From Simmondsia chinensis (Eukaryota > Streptophyta > Magnoliopsida > Caryophyllales > Simmondsiaceae): DNA of 64,000 bases. Of the stretch, positions 56,754-64,000 are shown piece after piece. A model generated the notes under the pieces. That model saw only the letters and a list, made by a program, of their open reading frames with translations. It was not told the DNA's origin and did no database searches. Each line of letters opens with the position of its first letter. The first letter of the stretch is position 1. Location: the NCBI GenBank assembly GCA_018398585.1, contig JAGTTD010000011.1:22114926-22178925 (forward strand), read 5' to 3'. The position numbers and the translations under genes are program-made.

Positions 56754-58261
56754 TGATGCGTCTCGTATTTACGCATCTCTTAATTGTTATTTTAACTATT
56801 TTGCACCTATTTAATTATTGTTCTACACTCATTTTGGTAATTTTTATGTTTAACAGGTTTGAAATTAAAGTTACGAAAAATGTCAAATTTGGATGCAAAT
56901 AAGATAAATTCAACACTCAAACAATTAAATCAAATCAATCAAAATTCTGGACAATAATGTGTAAGTCCGACCCGCACCAGCGCTTTTCCTCATCTTCAAC
57001 CCCAAGCCGCAGTAACCACGCCCAGCACCAGCAGGCCTATCATTAACACCAGGCGCACCAGCAGCGGCCCAACGCCAACCCACCATCGTTCCAGCCCAAG
57101 ACCTCATCCCAAGTCATCACCGGCCAGCACCCAGCTCAGCCCAGCCAGACACCAGCTTAGCCTAACCGACACCAGTCCAGCCCACCGTCACCTACCTCCA
57201 ACCTAACTTCGTCCTCCCGACCCACTTCAGCACCTCAGGCCCACGCTTCGGCCCACCTCTGCACTAGATCACATTAGCCCACACTCTGCCCATCAGAACC
57301 AGCCCAGTCCAGTATGCAAGCCCGGCTTCGGTAGGGCTCGGAGAAGACGCAGAAGGTCGGTTTTGAGGAGTGGATTTAAGCTCCTTTTGGGGTCTCCGTT
57401 CTGCGGCTTTCGTTCACCGCCACTCTCTCTCTCAGGCCCAGTTTTATCTCTCCCCTCTCAGCCCTTTCTTTCTTTCTTTAGCTTTTATTTTATTTTTCTT
57501 TCTTTTTCGTTAAACCGGAACGAGTGCAAAATTAGCGTGGAGATTGACATGAGTTTGTTCAACTTCTTCTTCACCGGATCATCCTTGATGGAGAGCTAAC
57601 TTGCTCTCTGGGGTTAAATGAAATCTTAGCCTTTACTTTTGTTTACTTTTAATTCGGGTTAATTTGGTTGTTTACATGAATTGCTTGGTTAAGATAAATA
57701 CATTGAAGTATTATATTTTTATTGTTTATTCAATTGATATGATTATTGAGTTTGTAACCTTTAATTGTTGATATTGATATTTATAAATTAATTCTTTTGT
57801 GCTTGTAACCTTAGGATTAATTAATAAAGCAATAGTATTAACCGAATTGCTAATTAAAGCCTATCTTCCCTATGCTTTAGTTAGATAGGGTCAATATGCA
57901 ATACTAACAATATTATCTTAGTAGGTTGAAGCTTGTAGCCTAAACCTCTACCCGTGTGACAATCAATAATCCCAATTTAAGAGTTAACGCAAAAGTAATT
58001 GGCTAATGATGGATTTGAAACCCTACACTCCAATTTAATACGCTTTCTCGATTAGTAGTAGATTACTTTAGTTTAATTGTCGTTTTCTGTATTAATTAAC
58101 TCAAAGATATCACTTTTCCTTAAATCAATTTAGGTCATAGATTAAATTCACGTACTCTTAGTCCCTGTGGTTCGACACCCTCTCGCCCTACACTTCAATT
58201 CAAGTGTGGTTAATAGATAGGGTTTTATATTACATTTTGATAGACGTAGAAAAATACATCA
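56754..58261 (+). repeat. 5' LTR of A2
   Basis: 1,508 bp, starting TGATGCGTCTCG and ending TACATCA. The first 24 bases hold the inverted pair GATGCGT...ACGCATC. The middle has a C-rich block of AGCCCA/CCAGC words (56970-57330) and a CT-rich stretch. The ORF at 57363-57599 is LTR-internal and not supported as a gene. Confidence 0.85.
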
Positions 58262-58267
58262 AGATTT

Positions 58268-58285
58268 TGGCGACATAGCCGAGGA
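58268..58285 (+). promoter_or_regulatory. Primer-binding site of A2 (decayed)
   Basis: TGGCGACATAGCCGAGGA lies six bases after the LTR end. It resembles the TGGCGCCGTTGCCGGGGA-type site of Athila elements at about 14 of 18 positions. Confidence 0.6.
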
Positions 58286-58605
58286 CTAGGCAACGTTTGT
58301 GAGTTTATTTTTGTGATTTTCTTTGATTTTTAATTGCCTTAAATTATTTTTAATTGTTATTATCCCTTTCTTTAAAAAATTTTAAAAAAAATTTAAAAAA
58401 AGAAATAGTTTCTTTTCTTTTTTTTTTTTTAAAAAGGTTTATTTATTTATCTATTTATTTATTTTTAAAGCATTATTTATTTTGGAATTTTCGTGCATAG
58501 GTTGATTTTAGGATAGTTTATTATTTGTTTTTCTTTTTAAGTGTCTGCTTTATTTGTTTTGCTTATTTAATTTTTAGTTTACTTGCTTCGTGTGGTTAAT
58601 TATTC
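58286..58605 (+). other. Leader of A2
   Basis: AT-rich untranslated leader with poly-A, poly-T and TTTA repeats. No ORF. Confidence 0.55.
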
Positions 58606-60480
58606 ATGCACGATCGTCGCTCTTTGTCTCTTGACCTTACCATATTCGACCCTGAAATTGAAAGAACTTTAAGCGACCTTAGAGCCCAACACCGAGCAAA
58701 ATCCGCTAGTGCTAACGTTGATTTAGTAATGGCTGACGAACAACAACCCACATGCGCTGATGGAGTATTTTACTCCCACTACATACGCCTCACCGTCTTG
58801 CATTAGGTAGCCACCTGTAGCCTATCAGTTCGAGCTTAAGCCACATACCATACAAATACTTCCTTCATTCCACGGCTTAGGCAATGAGAACCCGTACACA
58901 CACTTGGACAATTTCATGGAGGTTTGTTCAACCTTCAGGATTCCAAACGTTAGTGATGACGCCATCTTACTTTGCCTCTTTCCTTTCTCTTTAAAAGAAA
59001 AGGCTAAGTATTGATTAGGCACCTTACCTAGTGGGACGATTAGCACCTGGACTCAAATGCAACAAGAATTTCTTAAGAAATTCTATCCCATTAGTAAGAC
59101 TAACACTGCTAGGAGAGCCATTAACACCTTCGCCCAACTCCCTACTAAGGAGTTTCACGAGAGTTGGGATCGGTTTAGGGAAATCTTACGAGCTTGTCCA
59201 CATCATGCTATCCCTAAATGGCAACTAGTCCAAAATTTCTATTATAGGTTAAACGAGAAGGGTCAACAAACTGTAGATGCCTCGTGTGGTGGTTAGTTCC
59301 TCAGGAAGAATGAGGATGAGGCATGGGAACTGTTTGAACTTTTGAATGAGAATTCACAACAATCTGCCGCACATGCACGTCTAAATGCTACTAGGTTAAA
59401 CAGAGGAGTAAATGAGATTGCTCACACCTCCATCTTAGATAAGAAAATAGACTCTCTTGCCTCTTCCGTAGAGCAGTTAACGTCCCTATTTAAGATGACA
59501 TTGGCCCCCTCTACTGTACCTAATGTGTCTCATGTTTCAAATGTGCATAGAGCTTACTCTTCATGCTCTAGTGTCTCTCATTCTACACATGGCTGCCCCT
59601 CTACTTCACCTTATGTGGAGTGGTTGGAGGAAAAAGTCAATGCAGCCCAAGGATTCTCACAAAACTACCCATACTCTAACACATACAATCCGAGCTGGAG
59701 AAACCATCCTAACTTCTCCTGGAGACAAGGAGGAGAAGGACAGTTTATGCCACAACAACAGAACCCATGACCTCAACAACCTGGTGTGCCCCAACCTGTC
59801 GGTTTTCAACTGCAAGGGTATACTTCTAACTACTCTCAACCTCCTAATTTGAGCTCTAATTCAAATTTTGAAGAGAAGGTTTTGAGTGCACTGAAAGGTT
59901 TAGAAGTTAATTCCCAACTCCTCCACTCCTATACACAATCGATTGCAAAGCTAGAAACCCAAATAGGTCAACTAGCTAACACTCTGAGTAGGAGAGATGA
60001 GGGAAGACTCCCTAGCCAGGCTATAAAGAACCCTAGGAACTATGTAAGACAAGACAACTATCCTTCCCAGCAAGAGCAAGCAAAATCCATTACAGTGTTG
60101 AGAAATGGGAAGGAGGTTGACAATGGGGTGGGTGCTGGAAATGAAGTACCCATGAGTAGTGAGCAAGAAGAGAAGAGCAAGGAGAGAGAAAAGGAGACCA
60201 ATGAGGTCACGCACCCTTCTCCCACTCCTAAAGCCTCTGATCTTCCCTCATCATATGAACCTAGATTACCCTTCTCCCAAGCTTTAATTGCGCCACATCC
60301 AAATGGGAAGGACAAGAAGTGGGAAGACATTTTAGAGACGTTTAGGCAAGTAAAGATAAACATTCCCCTTCTTGATGCGATTAAACAGATTCCGGCCTAT
60401 GTGAAGTTCATTAAGGATCTACTGAACCAAAAGAGGCGATCTAGAGCACATCTTCCTAAAAAGTGTTTTTAGCCGAGCAA
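58606..60480 (+). pseudogene. gag of A2, interrupted
   Basis: Starts MHDRRSLSLDLTIFDPEIER at 58606. Pieces: 58606-58806, then a frameshifted part. The gag core at 59057-59296 (FPTKEFHESWDRF-like phrase, LVQNFYYRLN) is stopped by TAG 59294-59296 where A1 has CAA. 59342-59770 is open with a Ser/Thr-rich linker and is stopped by TGA. The C-terminal portion 59786-60472 (228 codons) is Lys/Glu-rich and ends in a frameshift next to the protease frame. Comparison with A1 shows the breaks are private to this copy. Confidence 0.8.
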
Positions 60481-61524
60481 GTGAGCTCTATTCTGAGGTG
60501 TGACATTCCAGTTAAGTACAAAGACCCTGGTGTCCCCACCATCTCTTGTTCACTTGGAGACTACCCGATCGATAAAGCCTTACTGGACTTAGGAGCTAGT
60601 GTCAACATTATTCCTTACTCAGTTTATGAGAAGTTAGGCCTGGGAGAGTTGCAACCCACCACAGTGACCTTGCAATTAGCAGATAGATCAACTAGGATTC
60701 CCCGTGGTGAGCTAATTAACGTGCTAGTGAGAGTAGACAAAGCCTTATTTCTTGCTGATTTCCTCGTGCTTGATATGGAACCTTCTAGTCATTCGAAAAA
60801 CCATGTCCCTGTCATTGTAGGTCGGCCTTTCTTAGCGACGGCCAATGCTATCATCAATTATAGATCTGGAGTAATGGATGTTAGCTTTGCCAACATGACT
60901 ATTAGGTTAAACATTTTTAAGGCTTCTTTGTCACCCACTAGTGAGGATGAGTTAGAGTGTTTTTGTGTGGATATTGCTGATGATTTGGTGGACCAAGCAC
61001 TCTCCTCTACCCTAGTTAGCGACACTCTTGATAAAAATGCAAAACCTTCTAAAGAGATGCAACGAAGGTTAAACCCGGACATGAAAGAAGTCATGGCTTG
61101 GGAGAAGAATAGCAATGTTATGGTTCAGGAGGAAATTGTATTAGGCCATAGGTTGTCTAAGGAGGGTATTGAGGTTGATAGAGCTACGATAGATATGAAT
61201 GTGAACTCGCTCCCTCCCTCAAATGTGAAACAAGTTAGAGCATTTCTAGGTCATCCGAGTTTCTATAAGGGTTTCCTTAAGGGTCGAGGGAAGTTAGCTA
61301 GACCATTGACTAATGGGCTATCTAAGGACATATCAGTTGAGCTCAATGAGTCTTGGTTAGACGCTTTTCATAAGCTTCGATCTACACTTGTTGTTGCCCC
61401 CACTAGGCATCCACCCGACTACTCTCTCCCTCCTGAAATCACGTGTGACACTTCTGATTGTGCTGTAGATGTTGTCTTAGGTGAGCTCGATGAAGTTGTT
61501 TCTTTGGTTGATGCCATTACTTGA
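60463..61524 (+). CDS. Athila-type protease plus truncated RT/RNase H remnant (353 codons)
   Basis: The longest ORF in the window. Residues 1-35: gag-pro junction. About 36-52: retropepsin active site LLDLGASVNIIPYSVYEKLG. About 60-150: ADRSTRIPRGELINVLV, FLADFLVLDME, VIVGRPFLATANAIINYRSG and MTIRLNIF, all typical of Athila. About 200-230: the start of RT (QRRLNPDMKEV) is joined directly to the post-palm part (VLGHRLSKEGIEVDRA). About 260-350: connection (VRAFLGHPSFYKGFL, ARPLTN) and the beginning of RNase H (CDTSDCAVDVVLGE), then 11 residues and a stop. The RT palm with YxDD, most of RNase H and all integrase are absent. Confidence 0.85.
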   Translation: MFLAEQVSSILRCDIPVKYKDPGVPTISCSLGDYPIDKALLDLGASVNIIPYSVYEKLGLGELQPTTVTLQLADRSTRIPRGELINVLVRVDKALFLADFLVLDMEPSSHSKNHVPVIVGRPFLATANAIINYRSGVMDVSFANMTIRLNIFKASLSPTSEDELECFCVDIADDLVDQALSSTLVSDTLDKNAKPSKEMQRRLNPDMKEVMAWEKNSNVMVQEEIVLGHRLSKEGIEVDRATIDMNVNSLPPSNVKQVRAFLGHPSFYKGFLKGRGKLARPLTNGLSKDISVELNESWLDAFHKLRSTLVVAPTRHPPDYSLPPEITCDTSDCAVDVVLGELDEVVSLVDAIT

Positions 61525-62775
61525 TCTTCGCTAGAACATTGCGCCTAGCTGAAGGCGTAAAACTTGGCGCTCCTAGGAGGCAACCTAGGTTTGTTATTTC
61601 TTGCTTTCAATTTCGTTTTTGAACTGATTAGTTGCTTCGAGGCTTGTTTTCTCTCTTTTCAGGTTCTTGTGCAGGGTTGATTAACTCATATATATATATG
61701 TTCACGCCGTCTCGTCAAGTTGTATTGCTTCATCTCACCTACTTCTTGTGCTTCAATGATTACTGTTGCATTGAGGACAATGCATGATTTAGGTGTGGGG
61801 GTGAGGCTCATTTGCATGTGATTATTTTTGGTCAAATTTTTAAAATTTTGAACATATTTTGTGCATTTTGAGCCAGCATTATAACTGTTTAGCCAAGTTT
61901 TTCTTGATTGACGCATATGTTATGATGATAGTAGAATTAGTTGCTTATTTGGTTCTCTTAATTCCATGAAATTAAATGATTCTACTTCATACTTGTTAAT
62001 GAGTGTTGTTGATTATTGTTGATATTAATGGGTACTACTCATGCCGCTCACATATTCACTGAGCACAGGACTTTCATGTTATGGAAAATCTGAAGAATTT
62101 GAGTAAACAACCTTATATATCTTGAGTTTTGCAAGCCTGCCCTATTGGCTTATCCTAATCCCTGCCCTTGATGTTATGTAAAGTACAGGTTGGTCAATGT
62201 CAATTGTAATGATGAAGTACGTGTTAAAAACAAGTCCAAAAATGGACAGAAAAGAAAGAGAAAACAAAAAGAAAAAGAAAAAAAAAAGTTTCCTCCAAAA
62301 AAGAAAAAAAGGGGGCAAAAGAAAAAGAAAAATTGAAAATTAATTTCCGTTCGTGATAAAGTTTCTTTTGTGCTATATCAAGGTCAAAATGTTGTAAAGT
62401 GGTCACTCATATGCTACTTAAACTTTCTCTATGTACGGGTGCACAAAACCTTTATATATTTTGTTGGAAGCGAGAATTTGAGGAGATTCTGTGGCATAAA
62501 ATCCTATTCACTTTCACTTGTGCGTTGCTTGTGTAATTCTTATTAGTAGATACAAGGTTAATGAAATCCTATGACGAGTTTTGAAGTTTAATCATCTAAA
62601 TTCATGGAATTGGAGAATGCTCTAGATGATTTAATCTTATCTTGAATTGTAGTATAGGTGTTAATCTCGAAAAACTTGGTAAAGGTTGGGAAAGTTGGGG
62701 TAGTTGGTCACTGTAGTCTTTAAGTTAAATCATATGCTTTGCTCGAGGACTAGCAAAGGTTAGGTGTGGGGGTGT
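61525..62775 (+). other. 3' non-coding region and PPT of A2
   Basis: Homologous to 21372-22689 of A1, including a GCGCTCCTAGGAGGCAACCTAGG segment found after pol and an A/G-rich run at 62240-62340. It ends with GGTGTGGGGGTG (62763-62774), which fits the PPT position. A short (AT)n run lies at 61689-61698. No env-like ORF. Confidence 0.6.
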
Positions 62776-64000
62776 TGATGCGTCTCGTATTTAAGCATCT
62801 TTGAATTGTTATTTTAACTATTTTGCACCTATTTAATTATAGTTCTACACTCATTTTGGCAATATTTATGTTTAACAGGTTTGAAATTAAAGTTACGGAA
62901 ATTATCAAATTTGGATGCAAATAAGATAAATTCGACACTCAAACAATTAAATCAAATCAATCAAAATTCGGGACAACAACATATCGGTCCAACCCGCACC
63001 AGCACTGTTCATCATCTTCAACCCCAAGCCGCACCGCTAAAGTAACCATGCCCAGCACCAGCAGGCCCATCATCAACATCAGGCACACCAGCAGCCGCCT
63101 AACGCCAACCCACCATCGTACCAACCCAATACCTCATCCCATGTCATCACTGACCAGCCCCCAGCTCAGCCCAGCCCGACACCAGCTCAGCCCAACCAAC
63201 ACTAGTCCAGCCCACCATCACCGACCTTCAACCCAACTTCATCCTTCCAACCCACTTCAGCACCTCAGGCTCACGCTTCGGCCCACCTCCGCACTGGATC
63301 ACATCAGCCCACGCTCAAGCCCATCATCACCAGCCTAGTCCAACAGGCAAGCCAAGGTTTGGTAGGGCTCAGAGAAGACGCAGAAGGTCAGTTTCGGGGG
63401 GTGGATTTATGCTAGTTTTGGGGTCCCTGCTCTGCAGCTTTCGGTCACCGCCTCTCTCTCTCTCTGCCCTTGTTTTCTCTCTCCCCTTTCAGCTTTTTGT
63501 TTCTTTCTTCAGCTTTTATTTTATTTTTCTTTCTTTTTTGTTAAATTGGAACGAGAGCGAAATTAGCGTGGAGATTGACATGAGTTTGTTCAACTTCTTC
63601 TTCACCGGATCATCCTTGATGGAGAGCTAACATGCTCTCTGGGGTTAGATGAAATCTTAGCCTTTACTTTTGTTTACTTTTAATTCGGGTTAATTTGGTT
63701 GTTTACATGAATTGCTTGGTTGAGATAAATACTTTGAAGTTTATATTTTTATTGTTTATTCAATTGATATGATAATTGAGTTTGTAACCTTTAATTGTCG
63801 ATATTGATATTTATAAATTAATTCTTTGTGCTTGTAGCCTTAGGATTAATTAATCAAGCAATAGTATTAACCGAATTGTTAATTAAAGCCTATCTTCCCT
63901 ATACTTTAGTTAGATAGGGCCAATACGATAATTAACAATATGTTAGGTAGAGCCTATTTTCCTTATGCTTTAGTTAGATAGGGTCAATACGCAATACTAA
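62776..64000 (+). repeat. 3' LTR of A2 (truncated by window end)
   Basis: The first 1,225 bp of an expected LTR of about 1.5 kb. It matches 56754 onward. The ORFs at 63048-63338 and 63409-63630 parallel ORFs of the 5' LTR and are not supported as genes. Confidence 0.85.

Larger units (their letters stand above)
56754..64000 (+). mobile_element. Element A2: Athila-derived Ty3/gypsy element with pol deletion, 3' end outside window
   Basis: 5' LTR 56754-58261, PBS 58268-58285, gag 58606-60480, protease plus truncated pol 60463-61524, a 1.25 kb 3' region, and a 3' LTR from 62776 that runs off the window. The first several hundred bases of the two LTRs are about 93% identical by eye. The pol segment lacks the RT palm, most of RNase H and integrase, with the same joins as A1. 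It cannot have supplied its own enzymes. Confidence 0.85.

Noticed and set aside
57363..57599. ORF inside the A2 LTR, with a counterpart at 63409-63630
   Set aside because: Both lie in LTR copies and resemble each other only because the LTRs do. No independent sign of coding.

Overview
This window comes from a nuclear plant genome, most likely an AT-rich eudicot. It looks like a repeat-dense intergenic or pericentromeric block. Every coding trace I recognise belongs to a retroelement (Ty1/copia, Ty3/gypsy-Athila, a Ty3/gypsy chromovirus, or a LINE-like ORF1). I found no intact host gene, rRNA, tRNA or CRISPR array. Nearly all element ORFs carry stops and frameshifts. The main evidence here is structural: LTR pairs, primer-binding sites (PBS), polypurine tracts (PPT) and target-site duplications (TSD). 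Layout, with letter names of my own: 1-1577 is probable LTR debris. Element M (1578-14862, minus strand) is an LTR retroelement with TSD CATTC. Its gag-pol is absent, and an 11.3 kb tandem array of about 145 monomers of about 78 bp sits between its leader and its PPT. 14868-16028 is AT-rich. 16029-37090 is one old minus-strand LINE-like ORF1 fragment (L) split by a nest of insertions. Copia-type element D (17160-36602) sits in L. The Athila-derived element A1 (18528-33468) sits in the 5' LTR of D. Two copia elements, S (23291-24406) and C (25309-33427, SIRE-like), sit in the 3' LTR of A1. Element E (37331-38848) is a compact copia-type non-autonomous element with a perfect TSD. 38854-41729 is AT-rich with MITE-like pieces. 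FB (41735-42853) is a long-TIR, foldback-like element built from CGCGG-bearing repeats. F (43001-48349) is a decayed chromovirus with a TSD. 48355-56753 holds decayed minus-strand copia elements I, H and G, with G inside H. A2 (56754 to the window end) is a second Athila-derived element inserted in G; its 3' LTR runs off the window. Relationships: A1 and A2 share the same internal pol deletion, so they look like members of a non-autonomous lineage copied in trans. D and G have homologous long LTRs; G keeps pol remnants and D has none, so D looks like a non-autonomous relative of G. M is the most unusual object: a transposon-borne satellite-scale array whose consensus monomer contains a 7-bp-stem hairpin and which shows multi-kilobase internal duplication.
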